Notes under the pieces: generated by a model
Database searches by the model: none
What the model saw: only the letters and a program-made list of their open reading frames with translations
Told to the model about the DNA's origin: nothing
Shown here: piece by piece, positions 53,516 to 62,462 of the stretch
How positions within the stretch are numbered: the stretch's first letter is position 1
Layout of the letters: each line of letters starts with the position of its first letter
Made by a program: the position numbers and the translations under genes
Assembly (NCBI RefSeq): GCF_001657485.1
Contig: NZ_LXFU01000050.1
Span: 221,442 to 285,441 of the forward strand
Direction: 5' to 3'
Source: Rhizobium sp. WYCCWR10014
GTDB lineage: Bacteria; Pseudomonadota; Alphaproteobacteria; Rhizobiales; Rhizobiaceae
DNA length: 64,000 bases

Positions 53516-54333
53516 GGCCTGCCCTCCTCGTTCGGTTGGCTTTGCGCCTGGCGGCGCGACGCGCGGCGGGAGACGGAATTGTTGGATGCGCCGGTGATGG
53601 CGCTGACGAGCTGCTCGTTGGATGCGTCGGGCAGCATGGTGCCATTGTTGCGGCCGAGCCGAAGGACGACAATACGATCGGCAACGGCGCGCACATCCTC
53701 CATGTTGTGGCTGATCATGATGACAGCGAGGCCGCGTTCCCGCACGCGCTCGATGAGGTCAAGCACTTCGGCGGTCTGGGCAACGCCGAGCGCCGCGGTC
53801 GGCTCGTCGAGCATGATCAGTTTCGGCTCGAGCAGCAGCGATCGGGCGATGGCCACGGTCTGGCGCTGTCCGCCGGACAGTGAGGCGACGGGCTCGCGCA
53901 CACTTGGAATGCGGGCCGAAAGCTCGTTCAGAAGCTGCCAGGCGCGGATCTCCATGGCGACCTCATCGAGCTGATAGGGGCTGAGCTCCTTGCCGAGAAA
54001 GATGTTGGCGACGACGTCGAGATTTTCGCAAAGTGCCAAATCCTGGAACACCGTTGCAATGCCGAGCCCGAGAGCGGCACTTGGGCTCGGCAGGTGCACC
54101 GGCTTGCCCTCGAAGAGGATCGTGCCCGAGCTTGGCTGGTGCACACCGGCCAAGATCTTGACCAGCGTCGATTTGCCGGCGCCGTTATCGCCCACGAGCG
54201 CCACGACCTCGCCAGCATACACGTCGAGCTCGATATCGGTGAGCGCCGACACTGCCCCGAAGTTCTTCGATATTCCACGCAGACTGAGGACGGGCCGACG
54301 GGAAGGGTCAGGAGTATGAGATGTTTCAGACAT
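53512..54333 (-). CDS. Sugar ABC transporter, single-domain ATP-binding protein
   Basis: 273 residues, so only one nucleotide-binding domain, as in FrcA of rhizobia; typical XylG/RbsA are about 500. Walker A GDNGAGKST, signature LSGGQRQTVAIARSLL, Walker B LIMLDEPTAAL, switch region ISHNMED. Two copies would be needed per transporter. The start at 54333 is chosen because the conserved N-terminus begins there. Confidence 0.92.
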   Translation of the reverse strand: MSETSHTPDPSRRPVLSLRGISKNFGAVSALTDIELDVYAGEVVALVGDNGAGKSTLVKILAGVHQPSSGTILFEGKPVHLPSPSAALGLGIATVFQDLALCENLDVVANIFLGKELSPYQLDEVAMEIRAWQLLNELSARIPSVREPVASLSGGQRQTVAIARSLLLEPKLIMLDEPTAALGVAQTAEVLDLIERVRERGLAVIMISHNMEDVRAVADRIVVLRLGRNNGTMLPDASNEQLVSAITGASNNSVSRRASRRQAQSQPNEEGRP

Positions 54334-54363
54334 TGCCTGGCCTTTCGAAAAAGCGAAAACCGG

Positions 54364-54391
54364 AAGCGCGACCGGTGGCCCGGCCGCGCTT
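54364..54391. other. Intercistronic hairpin
   Basis: AAGCGCG pairs with CGCGCTT around a GC-rich 14-base loop between the binding-protein stop and the ATPase start. It probably stabilises the binding-protein mRNA or reduces read-through, as is common in such transporter operons. Confidence 0.5.
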
Positions 54392-54404
54392 TCGCTTGGC
54401 TTGA

Positions 54405-55472
54405 TTATTTGGTGATGCCGAGCTTCTTGCAGCCGTCGGCATAGCGGCCGGTGCACAGCTCCTCGGCGGTGTTGATCTTCTTGTCGATGATCTCGGCCTT
54501 GAGGTTTTCGGCGGTAACGACGGCAGGGACGAAGAGCTGCGCCGGCGTGTCGTAGACCGTCATCTCGGCCTTGATCGTTTCTCCGGCCAACAGCTTCACG
54601 GCGACGTTGGCAGCGGCAGCGGCGACGATTTCGCTCGGCTTGGAGATCGTATTGTACTGATCTCCCGCGATGATCAGTTGCAGTGCAGCGATCGTTGCAT
54701 CATTGCCGGTGACCGGCGGCACGGGATCGACACCCGCTGCCTTGAAGGCTGCGATGGCGCCACCACCGGTACCATCATTGGCGGCGACCACGCCGACGAT
54801 CTGTTTGCCGAAACGGGTGATCTGGCCGCCCGCCCATTGCTGGGCATTCGAGGGCTGCCAGTTGGGCGTGTCGAATTCGGCAAGCGTCTTGTATCCGCCG
54901 CTCGCCAGCCCCTCATGAATGCCATCCTTGATCAGCCCGGCAGCCGCATCGGTCGGCGAACCGTTGATCTGCAGGATGCCGCCTCCATCGGTCGGTACGT
55001 TCTGCGCCTTCAGATGCTGGACGAGCGATTCCGCGATTGCCTTGCCGATTGCCTTGTTGTCGAAGGAGACGTAGAAATCGGCCTTGCCTTTCGGGATAGG
55101 ACGGTCATAGGCAATGACCTTGACACCCTGGCTCTGTGCAAGCTGGACGAGCGATGCGGCCGCCGCCGAATCCACCGGGTCCAGCACGATGACTTTGGCG
55201 CCTTGCGTGATGGCCGAATTGAACTGTTGCTGCTGTTTTGCGATATCGGCATCGGCGTTCTGATAGAGAACCTTGCACGACGCGCAGAGCTTCTTCATTT
55301 CCGCGACGAAGCCCGGGTGATCGTGCTCCTCGTAACGGGTCGAGCCCTGGTCGGGCATGAGGAATGCCACTGTCGCATCCGCAACGGCGGTTTGCGCAAA
55401 GGCGGAAGTACCGCCCAGCAAGGACAGGACAAATACTGCGGCGCCTGCCGCCTTGGTTGAGAATTTCATCAT
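54405..55472 (-). CDS. Xylose/ribose-type ABC transporter, periplasmic binding protein
   Basis: 355 residues. The leader (MMKFSTKAAGAAVFVLSLLGGTSAFAQ) is followed by a family-4 fold: VAFLMPDQGSTRYEEHDHPGFVAEM (XylF-like), QGAKVIVLDPVDSAAAASLV, then GVVAANDGTGGGAIAAFKAAG. Three ATGs are near; 55472 has GGAGG at the best spacing. The neighbouring polyol dehydrogenases suggest a pentitol or pentose ligand. Confidence 0.91.
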   Translation of the reverse strand: MMKFSTKAAGAAVFVLSLLGGTSAFAQTAVADATVAFLMPDQGSTRYEEHDHPGFVAEMKKLCASCKVLYQNADADIAKQQQQFNSAITQGAKVIVLDPVDSAAAASLVQLAQSQGVKVIAYDRPIPKGKADFYVSFDNKAIGKAIAESLVQHLKAQNVPTDGGGILQINGSPTDAAAGLIKDGIHEGLASGGYKTLAEFDTPNWQPSNAQQWAGGQITRFGKQIVGVVAANDGTGGGAIAAFKAAGVDPVPPVTGNDATIAALQLIIAGDQYNTISKPSEIVAAAAANVAVKLLAGETIKAEMTVYDTPAQLFVPAVVTAENLKAEIIDKKINTAEELCTGRYADGCKKLGITK

Positions 55473-55694
55473 TTCCATCTCCTCCCATTGGAAAAATTGT
55501 GTAGATTCGTGATTGCACTGTCTGCTGTGGCCGTTCGGCTAAATTAACGGTCGCGCCTGTCCCGGTGGTTTGACGTTTTTGAGGACAAGCATCTTCTATC
55601 GCGAGCCGCTCATCGCGTGCCCGCGTTCAAGTCAGTGTCAGTTTTTGTTCCTCCTCCTCCTCGTCCTCCCTCGTCCCGTGCTTCTTCGGCTATT

Positions 55695-56579
55695 TTAGGC
55701 CGCCTTTGCCACGTTGATATTGTCACCCAACAACCGCCGGAAACGGGAAGGCGTCATGCCTTTTTCCGCGAGAAACTGCCTGTTGAAGTTGGACAGATTG
55801 TTGAAGCCGACCTCGAAGCAGATATCGGTAATCGATGCGCGGTCATCGCTCATCAGGATCTGGCAGGCGAGATTGATGCGCAGGCGTTTCACATATTGTA
55901 CCAGCGACATGCCGGTGTGGCGTCGGAAGCCTCGCGAAAAGGCGCCGGTCGACTGTCCGGCGATCGCCGCGAGATCGGCTTCGTCGAAGGATTTCGTCAG
56001 GTTCTCTCTGATATAGGCGAGCGCCTTGTTGATGCCGGCCGACATGTAGCCCGATGGATCGGGCAGATAGTTCGGGCTGGCGAGAAGCTGGGAATCCTGC
56101 GCCCGGCTGAGCAGGCCGACGATCATCATGAAGAGTTCGATGCGACGCACACCATGGGCCTGCTGCACCTCGTTCATCAGAGGCGCAACCTGCCGGCTGG
56201 TATCGGCGCCAAAGAGCACGCCGCGGCGGGAGGCTTCCAGAACCGGATCGAACGGGCCGAGCTCGGCCAGCACCTTCATCGTGTCGTTGATGAAGCCCTC
56301 GCTGAACTGGATGAGCTGGCATCGAAGCGGAATGCTCGATCCCTTCGGGACATCGCTGATCCAGTTGTGGGGAAGATTAGGCCCCGCAAGCACAAGGTTG
56401 CCCGGCTCGAATTCGCCGATGAAGTCGCCGACGAAATAGCGTCCCGTTGTCGCCACGACGAGATGAAGTTCGTATTCCGGATGAAAATGCCAACGAACCG
56501 TATGGTAGGGATAGCCATGCGCCTTCGTTGCGAAAGATTCGCCGGGCCGGATCTGAATGACTTCCAAGTCAGGTTCCAT
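55695..56579 (-). CDS. AraC-family transcriptional regulator
   Basis: 294 residues. The N-terminal cupin-like domain (GESFATKAHGYPYHTVRWHFHPEYELHLVV) senses the ligand, and the C-terminal pair of helix-turn-helices (SFDEADLAAIAGQSTGAFSRGFRRHTG and ASITDICFEVGFNNLSNFNRQFLAEKGMTPSRFRR) binds DNA. It is upstream of and co-oriented with the pentitol-type transporter operon and is the likely activator. The start has GGAGGAG upstream. The gap 55473-55694 holds a repeated GGA-rich tract on the minus strand. Confidence 0.92.
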   Translation of the reverse strand: MEPDLEVIQIRPGESFATKAHGYPYHTVRWHFHPEYELHLVVATTGRYFVGDFIGEFEPGNLVLAGPNLPHNWISDVPKGSSIPLRCQLIQFSEGFINDTMKVLAELGPFDPVLEASRRGVLFGADTSRQVAPLMNEVQQAHGVRRIELFMMIVGLLSRAQDSQLLASPNYLPDPSGYMSAGINKALAYIRENLTKSFDEADLAAIAGQSTGAFSRGFRRHTGMSLVQYVKRLRINLACQILMSDDRASITDICFEVGFNNLSNFNRQFLAEKGMTPSRFRRLLGDNINVAKAA

Positions 56580-56780
56580 TGTCTCCTCCTCCGAGGACGG
56601 TTCCAGGCCCGCCAGCCAAATTCCCTTTTTGGCTTTATTGTTGAAGGGGAGTGTAATGGGCTCATGTCACGCCCGCCACCACGATTCCCGGCTAAAACCG
56701 ATACTTTTTTGACAATTGACGCTGCGCAGCCGGCGCGAAGACGACAGCAATCCGCATTGTACATCGTCCAAGGGCCGGCC

Positions 56781-57539
56781 TCAGGCCGCCAAGGCGGCAA
56801 TGACGTTTCTGACCAGCGCAGAAGAGGAGAGCCGGCTCGTGGCGCAGCTCGGCGCGCCGATCGCGCCGACACGCACCGAAACGCCGCCACGCGCATTGGC
56901 GATCGCAAACATCGACTCGTCGGTCAGATCATCGCCGATGGTAATCGGGCAGCGGTTCTTGAACGGGTCGGACTGGAAGAACCGCTCCAGCGCATCGCCC
57001 TTGCTCGACCGTGCCGGACGCAGCTCGAATACCATCTTGCCGAGTTGCAATGCCCAGTTCGGCCCGGCGAGCTCCGCATAGTGGTGCATGCGTTCTTCGA
57101 GGATCTTTTCATATTCGGGCGCGAGGCGGTAATGGGCGGCAACGGCCGCACCTTTGTCTTCGATCAAGACCCCAGGATAGTGCTCGGCTTCAGTGGTCAG
57201 CGCATGCTTCAGGGCCTGAAACTCAGCTGTCGCCTCGACCGTCTGCATTCCCGAGGCGTTCCTGATTTCCGCGCCATGCAGGCCTGCTGTCGGAAATGCA
57301 AAGGGTTTGAACAGCTCATCTGCATAGGCAAGCGATCGTCCGGTGACCAGTGCTAAGGCACCGCCGAGTTTATTCGACAGGCGATGAAGTTGTCCCGGAA
57401 GCGCCTCTGGGACCTCGATCGCATCCGGCGTGGGCGCAAGATTGAGCAGCGTCCCGTCAATGTCGAGAAACATCGCCCAATGGTCGGGCTCTTCCAAGAC
57501 CAGTGAAAGCATTTCCTGAGTAGCGTCGTCGTCTTGCAC
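56781..57539 (-). CDS. otsB: Trehalose-6-phosphate phosphatase
   Basis: 252 residues, HAD superfamily. Motif I DIDGTLL (about 26-32), motif III/IV GDDLTDE, Lys in RSSKGDAL, and the family's GLHGAEIR. GTG at 57539 has GGAG six bases upstream, better than the TTG at 57560. Removes phosphate from trehalose-6-phosphate. No otsA lies in the window, so the synthase is presumably elsewhere. It is divergent from the ROK-like gene (145-bp gap). Confidence 0.9.
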   Translation of the reverse strand: MQDDDATQEMLSLVLEEPDHWAMFLDIDGTLLNLAPTPDAIEVPEALPGQLHRLSNKLGGALALVTGRSLAYADELFKPFAFPTAGLHGAEIRNASGMQTVEATAEFQALKHALTTEAEHYPGVLIEDKGAAVAAHYRLAPEYEKILEERMHHYAELAGPNWALQLGKMVFELRPARSSKGDALERFFQSDPFKNRCPITIGDDLTDESMFAIANARGGVSVRVGAIGAPSCATSRLSSSALVRNVIAALAA

Positions 57540-57684
57540 GGCATTCTCCAAACTCTGCAACCATGAAAGCTAGGTCGCCGGCCGACGAGGACAAGGTGGC
57601 TTTTCAGACTCCGGAACATCCAGAGGCTAGTCCGCGTTGTATCTCGCCGCCCATTCGAGCACTCGCGCCGTAGAAGGTACATTG

Positions 57685-58770
57685 ATGGCCAAAAGCAGTT
57701 CCGATCCCCGTGATGAGGTCAATGCCCCGCTAGCGCATGGCGCTTTAAACCTGCCATTGGTGACGATAGACGACTATAACAACGAACTGCGTGACAAGGA
57801 TGGTTTCGTTGGCGACAACGCCAACAAAAAGACGTTCCAACAGAAGCTCGACGATTGGAGAAAACGCGTCCGCAAGGTTGGAGACGACCCGATCGGCAAG
57901 ACCGCGACGGAGAAACTCTCCAAGAAAAAAATCGACGCTATTTTGAAGGGCGATGATTTGGCGGCGGCGGCGTTGGTCATGGGGGCAGTGGAGGATTTTG
58001 CACAAGGCTTTGCCGATGTGATAGGCAAGTTTCTGAAGGACAAAGGCTGGGGAAAGACAGAACGCATCGTCGTTGGCGGCGGCTTCCGTCGGAGCCACTT
58101 TGGCGAACTGACAATCGCCAGGACCATGGTCATTCTCAACGCGGCCGGTATCGACGTCGAGGTCGTGCCGATCGTTCACCACCCCGATGAGGCCGGACTG
58201 ATCGGCGCTGTCCACCTGATGCCGCGCTGGATGTTCAAAGGCCACGAGGCGATCCTCGCCGTCGATATCGGCGGCACGAATGTTCGCGCCGGCGTCGTTC
58301 AATTCGGAAAGGACGATGTGCCGAATTTTGCGGATGCGAGCGTCTGGCAATCAGCCATCTGGCGCCATGCCGACGATGAGCCAAGCCGAACCGCCACCAT
58401 CGATCGGTTGGCGGCGATGTTGCGGGATCTGATCGGCAAGGCCGAGAAGGCCAATCTCAAGCCGGCGCCGATCATCGGGATCGCATGCCCCGGCATCATC
58501 AAAGCCGATGGTTCCATCGAACGCGGCGGACAGAACCTGCCGGGCGGAAACTGGGAGAGCGACAGTTTCAACCTCCCCGCCGCACTGATGAAGGCCATTC
58601 CTGAGATTGGCGACGACAGCACATTCGTGATGATGCACAACGATGCAGTCGTGCAGGGGTTGTCGCAGATCCCTTTTATGAACGACGTGTCGAGATGGGC
58701 CGTGCTGACCATAGGCACGGGGTTGGGCAATGCGCACTTTACCAATCGCGAGGGAACGAAGGTGCGATAG
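57685..58770 (+). CDS. ROK-family kinase-like protein with permuted halves
   Basis: 361 residues. Residues about 89-175 read like the second half of a ROK sugar kinase (GDDLAAAALVMGAVEDFAQG, then RIVVGGG and DEAGLIGA). Residues 190-350 read like its first half: DIGGTN (194-199) phosphate-1, catalytic Asp in MHND (320) and LTIGTGLG (341-348) phosphate-2. The order is thus opposite to normal, and the EIGH and Cys-rich zinc motifs are not seen. It may be a circularly permuted or non-zinc kinase, or a regulatory protein. The start has AAGG upstream. Confidence 0.75.
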   Translation: MAKSSSDPRDEVNAPLAHGALNLPLVTIDDYNNELRDKDGFVGDNANKKTFQQKLDDWRKRVRKVGDDPIGKTATEKLSKKKIDAILKGDDLAAAALVMGAVEDFAQGFADVIGKFLKDKGWGKTERIVVGGGFRRSHFGELTIARTMVILNAAGIDVEVVPIVHHPDEAGLIGAVHLMPRWMFKGHEAILAVDIGGTNVRAGVVQFGKDDVPNFADASVWQSAIWRHADDEPSRTATIDRLAAMLRDLIGKAEKANLKPAPIIGIACPGIIKADGSIERGGQNLPGGNWESDSFNLPAALMKAIPEIGDDSTFVMMHNDAVVQGLSQIPFMNDVSRWAVLTIGTGLGNAHFTNREGTKVR

Positions 58771-59901
58771 TGATTGCCTGCCTCGCTCCACTCCAGGCAG
58801 GAACGCTGGATCGAACGCGATGCGCGATGCGGGCGTTGCCGTGCCGCTTTATGGTAAATAGCAGGTAAACAAGAAGGAATTCCGTGGACGGAAGCGAAGT
58901 CGGCAATAAGTTCCGCTAGAAGACGGCGGCTTCGCCAACATGGAGGTGAGATTTGGTCGCCCGGGCTACCAATAACGTCAGCAGGATCTCGGTACGGTCG
59001 TTGCTAGCACTGTCGATGATACTCGCCGAAACCTGATTCGCCTAGCATGCGCTGTATTCATCGTGGCGGTTGATGAGAGCCCGGGATGTCTGCAACCCTG
59101 TTGGCGCTCAACTGGCGGCATGTGACTAGACTGGTGCCACCGACCTGGCCTAGCGATTATCGGATCTCCGTACAAACGAACCGGAACCCCTGGACCCCAG
59201 CCGCCCCCAGTATCTCACCGACTTCGATCGGCACGAAAATTCGGGCTGCGGATCCCCTCCCCCGTTGGTCCGAAGCAGCAGCCTTCCCTGTGGTAAAACC
59301 CAAATCGCAGTCTCCGAATTCTGGCGATGCCGCATGATCCGAGATAGCCCAGTTCGCCGGTGCCGGTAAGATGGGGCCTTTCGCATGTCAGGCCGCTCCT
59401 GCGCGCCACTCTTCTATCCTTGCGCAGGGAAGAGACCGGAGCGGCGAGCGGCGCCGCCAAAGGCCGCGTTTCGGATCGGCGATTGAAAATGGGTGTCTCC
59501 CCTCCCCTTCGCGCGTGCTTGGAAAAGATGGTGATAACACCGGCGGGCGGTTCTCGGCGGCTTCAAATTGCGCTTATCTCCAAGGCTTCACGCAATCGAT
59601 GCGCAGACGAAAGATGGATCATGAACTTCAAGGGAATAAGCGCTCCGCTCAATGCCGGTCGTCTCGAACAAATGCTCGGCCTTGCGCAGCCACGGCGCGA
59701 TGCCGAACCCCAGGACACAAGTGACAAGTCCTCCGGCAACGAACCTGTCCGCGGGATGGAAGCCCAAAGCCTATGCCGTTTATCTGTCTATAAATGAGAA
59801 ATGGATTGTCTGGTCCGACGTGCCCAAGCAGCGGGTGTTGTTTTCCGGTGAGTCGGCAACGGCGTTGGCGTCTGGCATCGACGGGTGCGGACACCGCCGC
59901 C
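58771..59901. other. Decayed region without supported genes
   Basis: A 1.1-kb stretch with many short overlapping frames in both strands and no coherent domains, ribosome sites or codon bias. It resembles worn-out sequence next to a plasmid replicator. A frame at 59652-59957 looks coding in its middle (AVYLSINEKWIVWSDVPKQ) but crosses the palindrome at 59902 and matches no family known to me. Confidence 0.6.
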
Positions 59902-59917
59902 ATTGTCAGCTGACAAT
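59902..59917. promoter_or_regulatory. Putative parS-like RepB-binding palindrome, copy 1
   Basis: ATTGTCAGCTGACAAT is a perfect 16-bp palindrome and fits the repABC centromere pattern GTTNNNNGCNNNNAAC apart from the outermost bases. A second copy is in the repB-repC gap. It lies 142 bp upstream of repA. Confidence 0.7.
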
Positions 59918-60059
59918 TGAGCTAAGATTCCGGAATTCCACATCATTTTTTCCTTGAATCCTGTCTGTTATCCATTGGCTAACCAAGAAATCGCTTGACG
60001 GAATCGGCAGACTCACGATCATTTGCGCAAAATGACCCGATTTATCAGGATTTGCGTGA

Positions 60060-61277
60060 ATGCCGAATAAGGCCGCGATTGTTGAGAAAGCCAAGAGAGC
60101 GAGTCGAGTCTCGATCGACGAGACGATCGCGCAGGACTCGACGATGCTCAGCAGCCAATTGCAGGTGCTGTTCGAGCGGTTGTTTTCGCCCGACGCCCGC
60201 AAATCGCTACGGCGGTTTAGCAGCACCGAAACAGCCAAGCTGCTCGGCGTCACCGACAGCTATGTTCGTCACCTTGCCGCCCAGGTAGAAAGCATCAATC
60301 CGGAAAAGACGGCGGCCGGTCGACGGGTGTTCTCGCTTGAGGAAATCCATGCGATGCGCCACCATCTCGGGCGCACCAAACCGTCCTATCTGCCGATGCG
60401 CCGGCCGGGTGACCATCTCCAGGTGATTGCCGTCACCAATTTCAAAGGTGGCTCCGGCAAGACGACGACATCCATCCACCTGGCGCAGTTCCTGGCTCTT
60501 CGCGGCTACCGCGTGCTCGCCGTCGACCTGGATCCGCAGGCGTCGATGTCGGCGATGCTCGGATATCAACCCGAATTCGACGTCGGCGAAAACGAGACGC
60601 TTTACGGTGCCATCAAATATGACGAAACGCGCCGCGACGTAGCCGACATCGTCCGCCAGACCTATTTTCCGGGGCTCGATCTCATTCCAGGCAATCTCGA
60701 ACTGCACGAGTTCGAACACGATACGCCAAAGGCGCTCGCCGACACCAACCGCGACGACAAGGACATGTTCTTCATGCGGGTCGGCAATGCGCTGCATTCG
60801 CTGGAGCAGAGCTACGATGTCGTCATCATCGATTGCCCCCCCACCCTCGGCTTTCTGACGCTCTCTGCTCTTTGTGCCGCCACCTCCGTCCTTATCACCG
60901 TCCATCCGCAGATGCTCGACGTTGCGTCGATGAACCAGTTCCTGACGATGACCTCCGACCTTCTGGCCGTGGTCAAGCAGGCAGGCGGCAATCTTGATTA
61001 CGACTGGATGCGCTATCTGGTCACCCGCTATGAGTCCAATGATGGACCGCAGGCGCAGATCGTTGCCTTCCTGCGCAGCCTGTTTGGCGAGCGTGTGCTG
61101 ACCTCGATGATGGTCAAGTCGACAGCGGTCTCGGATGCTGGCCTGTCGAAACAGACGATCTACGAGGCCGGACGCGAAACGATGCATCGCCAGACCTATG
61201 ACCGCGGGGTGGAATCCGTCGACAGCGTCAATGCCGAGGTCGAGCAACTCATTCGCAGCGCATGGAGCAGGACATGA
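60060..61277 (+). CDS. repA: Plasmid partitioning protein RepA (ParA-type ATPase)
   Basis: 405 residues, the usual repABC length. An N-terminal helix-turn-helix (STETAKLLGVTDSYVRHLA, about 55-73) precedes the deviant Walker A KGGSGKTTT (129-137) and Walker B-type VVIIDCPPTLGFL. RepA segregates the plasmid with RepB and represses the repABC promoter. It is the first gene of the repABC operon. Confidence 0.96.
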   Translation: MPNKAAIVEKAKRASRVSIDETIAQDSTMLSSQLQVLFERLFSPDARKSLRRFSSTETAKLLGVTDSYVRHLAAQVESINPEKTAAGRRVFSLEEIHAMRHHLGRTKPSYLPMRRPGDHLQVIAVTNFKGGSGKTTTSIHLAQFLALRGYRVLAVDLDPQASMSAMLGYQPEFDVGENETLYGAIKYDETRRDVADIVRQTYFPGLDLIPGNLELHEFEHDTPKALADTNRDDKDMFFMRVGNALHSLEQSYDVVIIDCPPTLGFLTLSALCAATSVLITVHPQMLDVASMNQFLTMTSDLLAVVKQAGGNLDYDWMRYLVTRYESNDGPQAQIVAFLRSLFGERVLTSMMVKSTAVSDAGLSKQTIYEAGRETMHRQTYDRGVESVDSVNAEVEQLIRSAWSRT

Positions 61278-62263
61278 GCCCAAAAGGACGCGACATCCTG
61301 AAAAGCATGGTCGGCGCTGTCGAACCGACACGGCCGGACGTACCAAGCCTGCAACAGCCGCATCGGCCTTCGGGAGCGGTCAAGGCGATGAACCTGTCGC
61401 TTGGACGGCTGGGAGAGGAAGCAGCCGCCGCCAAGGCGCTACGCGAATCGCTGGCTTCCGGCGACAAGGTGCTGGAGATCGATCCGGCTGCGGTCGAAAT
61501 GTCCTTCATTCGCGACCGTATCCCGGTCGACAAGGATGCCGAGTTCGAGCGATTGAAGCAGTCCATGCAGGAAAGCGGACAGCAGGTTCCGATTCTGGTG
61601 CGGCCGGACCCGGCAAGGCCCGGGCACTACCAGGCCGCCTATGGCCACCGGCGCCTGCGGGCGGCCGCAGAGATCGGGGTTCCTGTTAAGGCCGTTGTAC
61701 GAAAGCTCACAGATGAAGAGCTGATCCTCGCGCAGGGTCAGGAGAACGGCCCGCGTGTCGACTTGAGTTTTATCGAACGGGCACTGTTTGCACGCCGCAT
61801 GGACGAGCATGGCTTCACCCGTGACATGATTTCCAAGGCGCTGGCGACAGACAAGCCGGAAACGTCAAGGCTCCTGCAGGTGGCTCAGACGATCGATCCC
61901 GAGATCATTCTCGCCATCGGGCCGGCCCCCAAGGTCGGACGCCCGCGCTGGTTGGCGTTTGCCGAGAAATTCAGGGAGACGGGCGGGCAGAAAAAGGCGC
62001 AGGCTGCCATCAGAGCTGCTGGTTTCGTGACGTTGGAGACCAACAGCCGCTTCGATGTCATCTGGAGGGCGGTAGAGGAGAAGAGTCCTCCTCAGCGGGC
62101 CGAGCAGACGCTCCGGACCCAAGGCGGCGCGCCGCTTGCTTTGGTGGCCCGGTCCGGCAAAACCTTTCGCATCACCGTCAAATCGGCGGCGTTTTCGGAA
62201 TTCCTGGCTCAGCGGTTGATAGGCCTCGCCGCCGAGTTTGAAGAGGAAAATGAAGGAAAATGA
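61274..62263 (+). CDS. repB: Plasmid partitioning protein RepB (ParB-type)
   Basis: 329 residues from the ATG overlapping the RepA stop (ATGA). The ParB/Srx domain (FERLKQSMQESGQQVPILVR and YGHRRLRAA, about 85-125) and the HTH-like GFTRDMISKALATDKPETSRLL are typical RepB. It binds parS sites and works with RepA in partition and repression. An ATG four codons upstream lies inside RepA and is less likely. Confidence 0.95.
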   Translation: MSPKGRDILKSMVGAVEPTRPDVPSLQQPHRPSGAVKAMNLSLGRLGEEAAAAKALRESLASGDKVLEIDPAAVEMSFIRDRIPVDKDAEFERLKQSMQESGQQVPILVRPDPARPGHYQAAYGHRRLRAAAEIGVPVKAVVRKLTDEELILAQGQENGPRVDLSFIERALFARRMDEHGFTRDMISKALATDKPETSRLLQVAQTIDPEIILAIGPAPKVGRPRWLAFAEKFRETGGQKKAQAAIRAAGFVTLETNSRFDVIWRAVEEKSPPQRAEQTLRTQGGAPLALVARSGKTFRITVKSAAFSEFLAQRLIGLAAEFEEENEGK

Positions 62264-62276
62264 GGCAATTAGACCG

Positions 62277-62292
62277 GTTGTCAGCTGACAAT
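62277..62292. promoter_or_regulatory. Putative parS-like RepB-binding palindrome, copy 2
   Basis: GTTGTCAGCTGACAAT has the perfect core TTGTCAGCTGACAA and matches GTTNNNNGCNNNNAAC at all but the last base. It is just downstream of repB. Confidence 0.75.
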
Positions 62293-62312
62293 TCGGATAG
62301 GAGTTAACGCGC

Positions 62313-62351
62313 AAAAGAAAAAAGCCCCCGAACGTCACCGTCGCGGAAGCT
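62313..62351 (-). terminator. Intrinsic terminator of the antisense RNA
   Basis: An 8-bp stem with two G-U pairs around a 13-base loop, followed on the minus strand by TTTTTTCTTTT. In the sense direction the same structure lies in the repC leader, and its formation versus an alternative pairing is the usual control point for repC. Confidence 0.8.
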
Positions 62352-62370
62352 TTCCTCGTAGTCTTGAACA
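62313..62370 (-). ncRNA. Antisense counter-transcribed RNA (IncA type) of repABC
   Basis: On the minus strand between repB and repC, TTGACA (62405-62400) and GATTCT (62382-62377) stand 17 bases apart as a promoter, giving a transcript from about 62370. It ends in a hairpin (AGCTTCCG / CGGGGGCT, 62351-62323) and a U-run. The roughly 57-nt RNA is antisense to the repC leader and sets copy number and incompatibility in this plasmid class. The boundaries are inferred. Confidence 0.8.
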
Positions 62371-62462
62371 CCTCCGAGAATCGCACTTCCGAGAATCGCT
62401 GTCAAGAGTTTTTGGCGCCGTTTTGGTGAGTGGATTTCTTTTGCCTCGTTGAGGTGGAAGAT

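Noticed and set aside
59652..59957. 101-residue plus-strand frame before repA
   Set aside because: Part of it looks protein-like, but it runs through the parS-like palindrome, has no ribosome site and matches no family I know.
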